Shown in pieces: positions 17,963-26,124 of a DNA stretch of 64,000 bases. The notes beneath the pieces are model-generated. The model did not search any database. It saw nothing but the letters and a program-made list of their open reading frames with translations, and had not been told where the DNA came from. Source of the DNA: Promicromonospora sp. MEB111 (lineage in GTDB: Bacteria > Actinomycetota > Actinomycetes > Actinomycetales > Cellulomonadaceae). The stretch's first letter is position 1; each line of letters opens with the position of its first letter. The stretch spans positions 124,001 to 188,000 of the forward strand of contig NZ_JARVSD010000007.1 of NCBI RefSeq assembly GCF_030209445.1, given 5' to 3'. The translations under genes and the position numbers were made by a program.

Positions 17963-18988
17963 TCAGGCCCCCGCCGGCCTCCAGCCGAGCAGGGGCCCGA
18001 GGCGCGTCGCCAGGTCGGTGAGGATCTGCACGTAGTCCGGCTCGTCGAAGGTGAACGGCAGCGCGAACGCCACCTCGTCCACGGCCCGGAACCCGGCGTG
18101 CGCGCTCAGCCGCTCGGCGAGCTGCTCGGCCGGCCCCACGAGGTCGGGCGCGAAGAGCATGCGCCGCGGCCCCGCCGGCACGGGCGCCGCGGTGCGCGGC
18201 AGGCGTGCCGCCGCGTACGCCTCGTACCGGGCGACCTGCTCCGGGGTGGCGCCGTCCGTGGGGATCACCACCAGGCCCTGGGAGACCCGGGCCGCCTGCC
18301 CGGCCGGGTGGGCGGCCCGGAACAGCTCGATCTGCTCGCGCTGGAGCGCCGCGAAGTCCGGGTGCTCCGCGTCCCCGGCGTCCAGCACCGAGGAGGTCAG
18401 GAGGTTCATGCCCGCCGACCCGGCCCACGCCGCCGACGACGCCGAGGCGGCGCCGTACCAGACGCGCTCCCGCAGGCCCGGCGAGAAGGGCTGGATCCGC
18501 GTGGAGTACGTCTCGATGCCCTCGGTCCCCTCGAAGGTGGAGACCGCGCCGCCCGCCAGGTTGTGCAGCAGCCGCTCCACGCGCGCCTTGGAGAAGTCCT
18601 CGTGCTGCCACGTGGTCGGGTAGAGGTGGTCGCGCAGGTGGTCCCAGTGGATCGGCGGGCCCACGCTCACCCCGGGGTTGAGCCGGCCGCCGGACAGCAC
18701 GTCCACCGTGGCGAGGTCCTCCGCCAGCCGGAACGGGTTCTCCAGGCCCAGCGGGGTCACGGCGGTGCCCAGCTCGATCCGGCCGGTGCGCTGCGTGGCG
18801 GCGGCCAGCACCGCCACCGGGGACGAGATGCCGTGCTGCAGGTGCCGGTGGCGCAGCCACGCGCTGTCGAGGCCGAGCTGCTCGCCGAGCTCGATCAGCC
18901 GCAGGGTGGCCTCGTGCCCGGCGCGCGGGTGGTCCGGGTCGAACAGGCCGATGGTCAGGAAGCCGAGCTTGCGCAGGGGTCGCGTCAC
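17963..18988 (-). CDS. LLM-class flavin-dependent oxidoreductase
   Basis: A 341-aa bacterial-luciferase-like TIM-barrel protein that would use reduced FMN and oxygen (or F420) on an unknown substrate. Typical features are GFLTIGLFDP at the first strand, LGTAVTPLGLENPFRLAEDLATVD and SGGRLNPGVSVG. It is the last gene of the aminotransferase/ABC-transporter operon, 51 bp after the second permease, so it probably oxidises the imported compound or its product. A flavin reductase is not in the operon; an FMN reductase gene lies at 24817-25416. Confidence 0.85.
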   Translation of the reverse strand: MTRPLRKLGFLTIGLFDPDHPRAGHEATLRLIELGEQLGLDSAWLRHRHLQHGISSPVAVLAAATQRTGRIELGTAVTPLGLENPFRLAEDLATVDVLSGGRLNPGVSVGPPIHWDHLRDHLYPTTWQHEDFSKARVERLLHNLAGGAVSTFEGTEGIETYSTRIQPFSPGLRERVWYGAASASSAAWAGSAGMNLLTSSVLDAGDAEHPDFAALQREQIELFRAAHPAGQAARVSQGLVVIPTDGATPEQVARYEAYAAARLPRTAAPVPAGPRRMLFAPDLVGPAEQLAERLSAHAGFRAVDEVAFALPFTFDEPDYVQILTDLATRLGPLLGWRPAGA

Positions 18989-19039
18989 GGGGTCAGTGAA
19001 CCACGCGCACGTCAGCGGATCCGGTCACTCCTCGCTCCG

Positions 19040-19891
19040 TCACTCCTTGACCGACCCCGCCGTCAGGCCCTCGACGATCCAGCGGCTCGCCAGGGCGAAC
19101 AGCAGCATGGTCGGCAGCACGGTGAGCACCGCGGCGGCCGACATCGGGCCCCAGGCGATGTTGAACGTCGAGATGAACCCGTTGAGCGCGGCCGGGACGG
19201 TCTTGTTGGCGTCGGAGTTCATCAGCACGACGGACAGGAACAGCTCGTTCCAGCAGTTCACGAAGTTGAAGATGAACGCGGCGGCGATCCCGGGGGCCAT
19301 GACGGGCACGAGCACGCGGAACAGCGCGCCCAGGCGCGAGCACCCGTCGATCATGGCCGCCTCCTCCAGCGCGTCGGGCATGTTCTCGAAGAACCCGCGC
19401 AGCATCACGGTGGAGAACGGGATGCACATGGCCACGTAGACGAGGCCGAGCCCGGGCTTGGTGTCGACCAGGCCCAGGTCGGCGAGCATCGCGTACAACG
19501 GTCCGAGCGCGATGAACGCCGGGATCATCTGCGTGAGCAGGAACGCGCCGAGCACGGCGCCCTTGCCCCGGAACTCGAACCGGGCCAGCACGTAGGCGCT
19601 CAGCAGGGCGATGAGCGTCGCGGTGGCCCCGGCCACGAGCGCGACCACCAGCGAGTTGCCGAGGAACGTGCCGAAGGCCGACGTGGCGAACAGGTCGGTG
19701 TAGTTGGCGGTCGACGGCTCCGACGGCCAGTACTCCAGCGGCCACCGGTTGATCGAGCCGGGCGACTTGAACGACGTCACGACCACCCAGTAGAGCGGGA
19801 AGAGCGTGATGACCAGCCACAGCGTGAGCCCGGTGACACGGACGACGCCGCCCGTGGTCACCCGCGAGGAACCTTCTCGGAGCATCGTCAT
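19040..19891 (-). CDS. ABC transporter permease, MalG type
   Basis: A 283-aa inner-membrane permease of the carbohydrate-uptake class (six helices, first at about 20-40: VTGLTLWLVITLFPLYWVVV). The EAA loop that contacts the ATPase is DALEEAAMIDGCSRLGALFR, ending in VLVPVMAP. The ATG at 19891 overlaps the stop of the MalF-type permease by 4 bp. No ATP-binding subunit is encoded in the operon; actinomycetes often use a shared MsiK-type ATPase encoded elsewhere. Confidence 0.9.
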   Translation of the reverse strand: MTMLREGSSRVTTGGVVRVTGLTLWLVITLFPLYWVVVTSFKSPGSINRWPLEYWPSEPSTANYTDLFATSAFGTFLGNSLVVALVAGATATLIALLSAYVLARFEFRGKGAVLGAFLLTQMIPAFIALGPLYAMLADLGLVDTKPGLGLVYVAMCIPFSTVMLRGFFENMPDALEEAAMIDGCSRLGALFRVLVPVMAPGIAAAFIFNFVNCWNELFLSVVLMNSDANKTVPAALNGFISTFNIAWGPMSAAAVLTVLPTMLLFALASRWIVEGLTAGSVKE

Positions 19892-20829
19892 CGCTGGTTC
19901 ACCCGCCGCATCGCCGTCAGGTAGAAGGCGCAGAACACGAACAGGACGACCATGACGGCCAGCCCGATCGCGCTGGCCAGGCCGTAGCTGCCCTGCTGCG
20001 TGTACTCGATCATCCAGGTGGTGACGATGTGGGTGCGGCCCGCGGGCCCGCCGCCCGTCATCGCGTAGATGATCTCGGGAGAGTTGAACGTCCAGATCGC
20101 GCGCAGCAGCACGGTCAGCGCGAGCGTCGTCCAGATGTACGGGATCACGATGGAGAAGAGCCGGCGCACGGTGCCCGCCCCGTCGATGGCGGCGGCCTCC
20201 AGCACCTCGTCGGGCACCGACTGGAGGGCCGCGAGGATCATGATCGCGAAGAACGTCACCCCGTACCAGACGTTGGCGATGATGACGGCGACCATGGCGA
20301 GCTTCGGGTCGGCGAGCCACGGCAGGGGCGCGTCGATGGCGCCCGCCTTCATCAGCAGGTCGTTCACCACGCCGAACTCGGCGTTGAACATCCAGCGGAA
20401 CAGCATGCCGACCAGGAAGCCGGACACCGCCCACGGGTAGAAGATCAGCGCCTGGTAGAGCCCACGGAAGCGGAACCGCCGCCACAGCCCCAGGGCCACG
20501 AGGAACCCGATCACGAGCTGCGGCACGATCGAGCCCACGACCCAGACGACCGTGTTGCCGGCGACCACGGGGAAGACCGGGTCGGCAAGGATCGTGGCGA
20601 AGTTCGCCAGCCCCACCCAGGGCGTCGAGGTGAGGTCCCACAGGTCCCAGTCGCGGAACGCCATGTGGGCGCCCTGGAGCATCGGGAAGTACGTGAACCA
20701 GCAGACGAAGACGATGGCGGGCGCGAGGAACCCGAGGATCGTCAGCGCGTTCCGGCCCCGGAAGGTCCGGCGGTGCCGGGGCTCGCGCGGAGCCCCGGCC
20801 CGCGCCGGGCGGAGGGCGGTCGCTGTCAC
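19888..20829 (-). CDS. ABC transporter permease, MalF type
   Basis: A 313-aa permease partner of the preceding MalG-type protein. A basic cytoplasmic N-terminus (~1-28) precedes the first helix (LTILGFLAPAIVFVCWFTYFP); six helices follow. The EAA loop is EVLEAAAIDGAGTVRRLFS with IVIPYIW after it. Its start lies 1 bp from the stop of the solute-binding protein gene, so the three transport genes are translationally linked. Confidence 0.9.
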   Translation of the reverse strand: MTATALRPARAGAPREPRHRRTFRGRNALTILGFLAPAIVFVCWFTYFPMLQGAHMAFRDWDLWDLTSTPWVGLANFATILADPVFPVVAGNTVVWVVGSIVPQLVIGFLVALGLWRRFRFRGLYQALIFYPWAVSGFLVGMLFRWMFNAEFGVVNDLLMKAGAIDAPLPWLADPKLAMVAVIIANVWYGVTFFAIMILAALQSVPDEVLEAAAIDGAGTVRRLFSIVIPYIWTTLALTVLLRAIWTFNSPEIIYAMTGGGPAGRTHIVTTWMIEYTQQGSYGLASAIGLAVMVVLFVFCAFYLTAMRRVNQR

Positions 20830-20830
20830 G

Positions 20831-22135
20831 TCACTGCTCCGCGGCGTACTTCTCGGTCCAGAAGGCGTCCCACTCGTCGAGCAGCTCGCTCGTCGTCATG
20901 CTGCCGAGCAGGACCGCCTGCACGTCCTGGTCCGCCTTCTGCTCCCACTCGGTCCACCAGCTCACGCCGCGCGGCTGCACCACGTTGACGTACGTGTCCG
21001 GGTCCTCGGTCATGGCGACGTAGCTCGCCCACGGCCCCTCGGCGTAGAACGGGTCCTCCCCCGCGCCGTCGATGATCGGCACCAGGCTGTTCTCCTGGGC
21101 GAACCGGGTCGCGGGCTCCGCCCCCGAGAGGAACTCGACGAGGTCGGTCGCCTCCGCCTGGTGCTCGCTGGCCTCGGCCACGCCCCAGCCCGCCGTGGCG
21201 AGCGGCTGCGCCGCCTTGCCCGTGGGGCCGGTCAGCAGCGGGGCCGTGGACCACTGGTCCTGCGTGATCGTCGTCGACTGCGACACGGTCGCGATGACCT
21301 CCGGGTCCTGCAGCAGGAACGCCGTCGAACCGTTGGTGAAGCCCTCCACCATCTCGGGGTAGCCCCACGAGACGGCCGACGGCGGCGCCGCCTCCTCGAA
21401 CAGGGAGAAGTAGGTGTCGACGGCGTCCTGCGCCTCGGACGCCGAGAAGATGGTCGACCCGTCCGCGAGCAGGTAGGCGTTCTCCACGTCGAGGTCGTCG
21501 ATCGTGTACGCCTCCACGGCGGCCACCACGTTGCTGAACCCGTTCTGGCCGCCGCGGAACGCGTAGCCGTAGGTGTTCTGCCCCGGGTCCTGGATCGCGG
21601 AAGCCTGCTCCAGCAGCTCCGCCCACGACGCCGGCGGGCCGTCGAAGCCCGCGTCCTCGACGAGGTCGGTGCGGTAGAAGAGCGACAGCCCGTAGAAGCC
21701 GTACGGCACGTAGTAGCGGGCGCCGTCCTCCGCCGTGACGGCCTGCGCGTTGTCGGTGAGGTCGTCCCAGCCCGCCCACGCCGTGGCGTCGTCCGACAGG
21801 TCGTGGAGCCAGCCGTTGTTGCTGAACGCGCCCACGGTGCTGTCCCGCACCTCCAGGACGTCGACCCCCTTGCCGGACTGCAGCATCTGCTGCAGCTTCT
21901 GGTCGGCCTGGTCGGTGGGCGGGGACACGAGGTCGACGGTGACCCCGGGGTTCTCCGCCTCGAACTCGTCCAGCAGCTCGCGGATCAGCGTCGTGCGGGC
22001 CGGGTTGGTCAGGCTCTCGACCATCTGCAGGCGGACGGTGCCGTCGCCCGCGGACCCTCCTCCGGTGCACGCGGTGAGGGCGAGGAGGCCGGTGGCGGCC
22101 AGGCTCGCGGTGAGGGCAGTTCGGGTGCGGTTCAC
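20831..22135 (-). CDS. extracellular solute-binding lipoprotein, family 1
   Basis: A 434-aa substrate-binding protein of the carbohydrate ABC class. The signal ends in the lipobox LTAC (Cys24), followed by a Gly/Ser-rich tether, then VRLQMVESLTNPARTTLIRELLDEF typical of the MalE/UgpB fold and a second lobe with GWGVAE. It captures the ligand outside the membrane and hands it to the two permeases. The GTG start at 22135 has AAGGAGAGG 6 bp upstream. The ligand is unknown: the class mostly binds sugars, but the companion aminotransferase and monooxygenase point to a nitrogen- or sulfur-containing compound. Confidence 0.9.
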   Translation of the reverse strand: MNRTRTALTASLAATGLLALTACTGGGSAGDGTVRLQMVESLTNPARTTLIRELLDEFEAENPGVTVDLVSPPTDQADQKLQQMLQSGKGVDVLEVRDSTVGAFSNNGWLHDLSDDATAWAGWDDLTDNAQAVTAEDGARYYVPYGFYGLSLFYRTDLVEDAGFDGPPASWAELLEQASAIQDPGQNTYGYAFRGGQNGFSNVVAAVEAYTIDDLDVENAYLLADGSTIFSASEAQDAVDTYFSLFEEAAPPSAVSWGYPEMVEGFTNGSTAFLLQDPEVIATVSQSTTITQDQWSTAPLLTGPTGKAAQPLATAGWGVAEASEHQAEATDLVEFLSGAEPATRFAQENSLVPIIDGAGEDPFYAEGPWASYVAMTEDPDTYVNVVQPRGVSWWTEWEQKADQDVQAVLLGSMTTSELLDEWDAFWTEKYAAEQ

Positions 22136-22191
22136 GTGCGCACCTCTCCTTCTTCTGTTCGGGATGTGGTTCGCGTGCCGAGGGGCACGCG

Positions 22192-23421
22192 TCAGTCGCG
22201 GCGGCGTTCGTCGGCGAACGCCAGGATCTGGGGCACCGCGCGCTCGACGAACGCGTCGAAGTCGCGCTGCTCCGTGTACAGGTGCACCGAGAGGCGCAGG
22301 TAGCCCACGCCGCCGATGCTCGTGAAGGCAGACTCGACGCCGGCCAGGTCGAGCAGGCGCAGACGCAGCTCGTCGGCGTCCGTACGGTCCCGGCCGAGCC
22401 CGTCGGGCAGCCGGAGCAGGCGCATGGAGACCACGGGCATGCCCACGTCGGTGGCCACCGGGGCGTCCACGTGGGGCTGCAGGGCCGCGCCGATGACGGC
22501 GGCGCCGTGGTCGGCGAGCGCCGTCATGGTCTCGCGCGCCCGCGCCCAGCCGTGCTCGCGCTCGACGAACTCGATGGCGCGGCCGGAGGCGAGGTAGCTG
22601 GTCGCGTCGAGGGTGCCCTGCGAGTCGAACCGCCCCGGGTAGGGCTCCTCGGCGCCCCACGAGTCGATGAGCGGCCACAGGTCGTCGCGGTCGGCGGCCC
22701 GGGTCACGAGCAGGGCCGAGCCCCGAGGTGCGCAGGGCCACTTGTGCAGGTTGCCGAACCACCAGTCGCCGCCGGCGACGGCCGCGGCGTCGGCGACGAG
22801 GCCCGGGGCGTGCGCGCCGTCGACCAGCACGCGGGCGCCGCGCTCGTGGGCGAGCCCGGTGATCCGGGCGGTCGGGAGCAGGCGGGCGGTGGGCGAGGTG
22901 ATCTGGTCGACGACGACGAGGCGCACCGCGTCGGTGAGCTCCGTCCGGAAGCGTTCGACGACCTCGTCCGCGCTCGCCGCGAGCGGGATCGTGACCGTGC
23001 GGACCCGGGCGCCGAACCGGCGGGCGAGTCGCAGGGCGCCCATGGTGACGGCGCCGTACCCGTGGTCGGTCACGAGGATCTCGTCGCCGGGCTCCAGCCG
23101 CAGGGAGTTGAGCACCACCGTCGCGGCCGCCGAGGCGTTGGGCACGAACGCCGTGTCCTCGGCGCGGGCGCCGACGAAGGGCGCGACCTCGTGGCGGGCC
23201 GCGGCGACGAGCTCCGCGACCCGCGGGAACCAGCCCACGGGGCTCAGGTCCGCCTGGCGGCGCAGCTCGTCCTGGCGGCGCAGCACCTCGGTGGGCACCG
23301 CGCCGAACGAGCCGTGGTTGAGGTGCACCACCGCGTCGTCCAGCGGCCATGCCTCGCGCGCCGGACGGCCGGACGCGAGCCGGACGGGCGCCGTGGCCGG
23401 CGCCGTGTGTGTCTGGTCCAT
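22192..23421 (-). CDS. class V aminotransferase (isopenicillin-N-epimerase-like)
   Basis: A 409-aa PLP-dependent fold-type I enzyme. The N-terminus has LNHGSFGAVPTEVLRRQ, typical of the isopenicillin N epimerase/cysteine-desulfurase-like group; the PLP lysine lies in FGNLHKWPCAPRG, and DGAHAPG carries the Asp that pairs with the pyridine nitrogen. It could be an epimerase, desulfurase/lyase or transaminase. The ATG at 23421 has GAGAGG upstream. It is the first gene of the operon that continues with the binding protein 56 bp on. Two FadR-type operators lie just upstream, and the divergent GntR-family regulator probably controls it. Confidence 0.85.
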   Translation of the reverse strand: MDQTHTAPATAPVRLASGRPAREAWPLDDAVVHLNHGSFGAVPTEVLRRQDELRRQADLSPVGWFPRVAELVAAARHEVAPFVGARAEDTAFVPNASAAATVVLNSLRLEPGDEILVTDHGYGAVTMGALRLARRFGARVRTVTIPLAASADEVVERFRTELTDAVRLVVVDQITSPTARLLPTARITGLAHERGARVLVDGAHAPGLVADAAAVAGGDWWFGNLHKWPCAPRGSALLVTRAADRDDLWPLIDSWGAEEPYPGRFDSQGTLDATSYLASGRAIEFVEREHGWARARETMTALADHGAAVIGAALQPHVDAPVATDVGMPVVSMRLLRLPDGLGRDRTDADELRLRLLDLAGVESAFTSIGGVGYLRLSVHLYTEQRDFDAFVERAVPQILAFADERRRD

Positions 23422-23439
23422 CAACACCTCTCTCGGGAT

Positions 23440-23514
23440 TTGTCGGACAACCATGGCAGGCGGGACCCGGCAGCACCAGAGTTTCCCGGCAGATGACACA
23501 GATCTGTAGGACAG
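23440..23514. promoter_or_regulatory. pair of GntR/FadR-type operators
   Basis: TTGTCGGACAA (23440-23450, perfect palindrome around a central G) and CTGTAGGACAG (23504-23514) share TGT-N-GGACA. They lie 19 and 83 bp upstream of the aminotransferase ATG (23421) and 56-120 bp upstream of the regulator ATG (23570). FadR-subfamily regulators bind such short TTGTC/GACAA palindromes, so joint control of both directions is likely. Confidence 0.65.
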
Positions 23515-23569
23515 GTTTTACGGGCGCGAAATGTCCGCCCCGCCGCCGGGAACCTGCGATCCTGGAGGG

Positions 23570-24280
23570 ATGCACGAGGTGAGCGCAGTCGAGACGGCCC
23601 TGCACGGGCTGCGGACCCTGATCGCCGACGGCTCGCTCCAGCCCGGCGACCGGATGCCGAGCGAGGGCGAGCTGAGCGAGCGGCTCGGCGTCTCGCGCGG
23701 GTCGATCCGCGAGGCGATCCGCACCCTCTCGGCCCTGGGCGTCGTCGAGACGCGCCGGGGTGCGGGCACCTACGTGGGCGAGCTGCGCGCCGCCGACATG
23801 ATCCAGACGCTCTCGCTCACGGTCGGCCTGCTCCCGCTGGAGTCGATCCTGGAGCTGTACGAGCTGCGCCGGGTGCTGGAGGCGCACGCGGTCGCCCTGT
23901 CGGCCGCCCGCTGCGACGACGCGACGCTCGCCCGTCTGGGCGGCCTGCTCGACCGGCTGGAGGCCAGCGAGGACGTGGACGAGCAGTCGGCGCTCGACCA
24001 CGAGTTCCACATGGGCATCGTGCGGCTGTGCGGCAACGATTCGCTCGGCGCGCTGGTGTCGGTGCTGCGGTCCCGCTCGCGCGCCTACCCGGTGCTCACC
24101 CCGGAGACCAAGCGGGTCTCCGACGCGGGGCACCGCGCGATCCTGCGGGCGCTGACGGCGCGCGACCCCGTGGCCGCGTCGGTGGCGGCCGCCGCCCACG
24201 TGACGCAGAGCGAGGTGTGGCTCCGCGAGGTCCGGCCGGCGCCGGAGGCCGTGAGCCAGGCGCCGGAGGCCGTGAGCTGA
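23570..24280 (+). CDS. FadR-subfamily GntR transcription regulator
   Basis: A 236-aa regulator: N-terminal winged helix (~5-70, DRMPSEGELSERLGVSRGSIREAIRTL with GAGTYVG after it) and C-terminal FCD ligand domain (~85-220, ELYELRRVLEAHAVALSA, DHEFHMGIVRLCGN, GHRAILRAL), keeping the metal-binding His/Asp positions. The C-terminus ends in a duplicated APEAVSQ block. The ATG at 23570 is within GGAGGGATG and might be leaderless. It faces the aminotransferase operon with two palindromic operators between. The ligand is probably the transported compound or an amino or hydroxy acid from it. Confidence 0.9.
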   Translation: MHEVSAVETALHGLRTLIADGSLQPGDRMPSEGELSERLGVSRGSIREAIRTLSALGVVETRRGAGTYVGELRAADMIQTLSLTVGLLPLESILELYELRRVLEAHAVALSAARCDDATLARLGGLLDRLEASEDVDEQSALDHEFHMGIVRLCGNDSLGALVSVLRSRSRAYPVLTPETKRVSDAGHRAILRALTARDPVAASVAAAAHVTQSEVWLREVRPAPEAVSQAPEAVS

Positions 24281-24293
24281 GTACTGCCAGTAC
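24281..24293. promoter_or_regulatory. palindrome upstream of cupin gene
   Basis: GTACTGCCAGTAC is a perfect 13-bp palindrome around a central C. It starts at the base after the GntR stop and lies 71 bp before the cupin ATG, a typical operator position. The binding protein is unknown; no adjacent regulator other than GntR, whose own sites differ, is present. Confidence 0.45.
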
Positions 24294-24363
24294 CTCCCTA
24301 GTGCGCGCGGACGGACGTACCGTCGACCAGGTCAGCCCCGCGCAGCGAGAGAAGAGACATCCC

Positions 24364-24765
24364 ATGCACGCCCTCCCCCAGCCGGTGACCACCAAGAACC
24401 CGCCCGAGCAGTTCACGGGCGACGTGTGGCTCGACCTGCTGGTCACACCGCAGGACGGCGACCAGCGCACGATCGTGGGCCGGGTCCGGTTCGCGCCCGG
24501 CGCCCGCACCGCGTGGCATGCCCACGCCCGCGGCCAGTTCCTGCACGTCCTGGACGGCGTGGCGCTCATGGGCGCCCGGGACGGCACCGTCATCGAGGCC
24601 CGTCCCGGGCAGACCCTCTACTGCCCGCCCGGCGAGGACCACTGGCACGGTGCCGCGCCCGACAGCTTCATGGAGCACCTCGCGATCTCCGAGGGGGCGG
24701 ACGACCCCGCGCCGAGCACGATCTGGCGCGAGCACGTCACGGACGCGCAGTACGGGTCGCGCTGA
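24364..24765 (+). CDS. cupin-domain protein
   Basis: A 133-aa single-domain cupin. The metal-binding motif 1 is AWHAHARGQFLHVLDG (two His, with Gln where Glu often stands) and motif 2 is PPGEDHWHG (His). Small carboxymuconolactone-linked cupins of this type accompany quinone or aldehyde reductases, and an FMN reductase gene lies convergent 51 bp downstream. No enzymatic role can be assigned. The ATG is preceded by GAGAGAAGAG; the upstream 13-bp palindrome suggests repressor control. Confidence 0.8.
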   Translation: MHALPQPVTTKNPPEQFTGDVWLDLLVTPQDGDQRTIVGRVRFAPGARTAWHAHARGQFLHVLDGVALMGARDGTVIEARPGQTLYCPPGEDHWHGAAPDSFMEHLAISEGADDPAPSTIWREHVTDAQYGSR

Positions 24766-24816
24766 GCGGCGGGTCGCCGACGCCGTCGTGCCAGGCGGAA
24801 CCCGCCCCCGGAGCCG

Positions 24817-25416
24817 CTACTTGGTCGAGGCGGGGTCCTCGTCGCCGATGTGTCCCGGGGCGTTGGCGGCCAGGACCCGCTGGACGAACGCGCAGTACTC
24901 CCCCATGTAGTGCCGCAGGAAGGTCGCCGTGGTCTCGTTGACCACGGCGCCGTCCGGGCCGAAGTCGGCGGCGTCGAAGGTGATGTACGCCTCGGGCGCG
25001 TTGAGCTGCGGCGCGTCGAGGAAGCTCAGCACGCTGCGCATCGACGACTGCATGACGGCCGTGCCGATGCCGCCCGGCGAGGCGCCGATGATGCCGCTGG
25101 GCTTGCGGGCGAAGGAGTTCTGGCCCCAGGGCCGCGAGCCCCAGTCGATGGCGTTCTTCAGCGCGCCGGGGATCGAGCGGTTGTACTCCGGGGAGACGAA
25201 CAGCAGGCCGTCCGAGGCCTCGATCGCGGCCTTGAACGCCCGGCCCTCCGGCGGGAAGTCGGCGTCGAAGTCCCAGCTGTACAGCGGTAGGTCACCGATG
25301 GGGATCTCGGTGAACGCGAGGTCGTCGGGCGCCGAGGCGATCAGCGCCCTCGACAGCGTGCGGTTGATCGATCCCTTGGCGAGGCTGCCGACGAGGTAGC
25401 CGATCTGGTAGGTCAT
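24817..25416 (-). CDS. NAD(P)H-dependent FMN reductase
   Basis: A 199-aa flavodoxin-fold reductase of the SsuE/ChrR/azoreductase group: IGYLVGSLAKGSINRTLSRAL (phosphate-binding loop), IGDLPLYSWDFDADFP, SPEYNRSIPGALKNAIDWGSRP (the family signature around the flavin) and GASPGGIGTAVMQS. It reduces FMN, quinones or azo/chromate compounds with NAD(P)H in the cytoplasm. The ATG at 25416 has GGGAGG 5 bp upstream. It could supply reduced flavin to the LLM oxidoreductase at 17963-18988, though it is not in that operon. Confidence 0.9.
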   Translation of the reverse strand: MTYQIGYLVGSLAKGSINRTLSRALIASAPDDLAFTEIPIGDLPLYSWDFDADFPPEGRAFKAAIEASDGLLFVSPEYNRSIPGALKNAIDWGSRPWGQNSFARKPSGIIGASPGGIGTAVMQSSMRSVLSFLDAPQLNAPEAYITFDAADFGPDGAVVNETTATFLRHYMGEYCAFVQRVLAANAPGHIGDEDPASTK

Positions 25417-25559
25417 GACGCCTCCCTGCGTCAGTCGGTCGTCGACGCTCGCCGCCGGCGTGCCGGCACCCTCCGGTGCCGCCACTGTCCACTGTGCGCT
25501 CGCGCGCCCGGCCCCGCGAGTTCACCCGCGCGCCCAGCCGTCGCGCGCGGCGGGCGCGG

Positions 25560-26057
25560 CTACCTGCTGTCGCGCTTGCCCTGGCGGCGCGCGCCCTGCG
25601 CCCGGGTCGAGGCGTCCCGTTTCTTGCCGCCCGTCGTCTTCTGATGGCTCCGGGCCCGCCCGGGCCCGACCTTCGTGCCGCCCGGCCGGTCCGACGACCC
25701 CGGTCCGGACGACTTGCCCGCCCGGGCCTGGGCGAGCCGTTCGTCCTTCAGGGCCTCGGCCTGCACGTGCGCGACGTGCGCCAGCCGCCCGCTGACGACC
25801 GACAGCGCCTCCTCGAACGCGGCGGCCCGCCAGCGCGACTTGCCGCCCTTGGGCGCGGCCTTGCCGCGTGCGCCGAGCTCCTCGACGTTCCGGGCCGCCT
25901 TGCGGCGGTAGTTCTTGACGTGCTTGTTGCGTGCCCGCCGCACGCGGCGGTGCAGGTCCAGCAGGTCGTCCTCGTCGAGCGCCTTCAACCGCTTGGGTTC
26001 GAGCTCACGGACAAGGTCGAGCTCGTCGTCCTTGAGCACCCACAGGTAGTCGTCCAT
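25560..26057 (-). CDS. basic hypothetical protein
   Basis: A 165-aa protein I do not recognise. Residues 1-60 are charged and helical with a coiled-coil look (DDYLWVLKDDELDLVRELEP, then DLLDLHRRVRRARNKHVKNYRR), and the second half is an extended Lys/Arg/Gly/Ser-rich tail ending RRQGKRDSR. The ATG at 26057 follows GGAGGACGG. High basicity and a low-complexity tail suggest nucleic-acid binding, but no motif supports a specific role. It stands between the FMN reductase and the universal stress protein gene, same strand as both. Confidence 0.6.
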   Translation of the reverse strand: MDDYLWVLKDDELDLVRELEPKRLKALDEDDLLDLHRRVRRARNKHVKNYRRKAARNVEELGARGKAAPKGGKSRWRAAAFEEALSVVSGRLAHVAHVQAEALKDERLAQARAGKSSGPGSSDRPGGTKVGPGRARSHQKTTGGKKRDASTRAQGARRQGKRDSR

Positions 26058-26124
26058 CGCTGACCGTCCTCCGCGCCGAGTCCTGGGCACCCCCACCTTC
26101 GCAGGTTCGCCGCGCGGCGGCGCG

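Noticed and set aside
17591-19924. 777-codon forward frame across the LLM and permease genes
   Set aside because: Antisense of well-supported genes; Arg/Gly/His-rich shadow composition.
22136-24199. N-terminal extension of the solute-binding protein frame
   Set aside because: The lipoprotein signal and AAGGAGAGG ribosome site place the start at 22135; the extension overlaps the aminotransferase gene.
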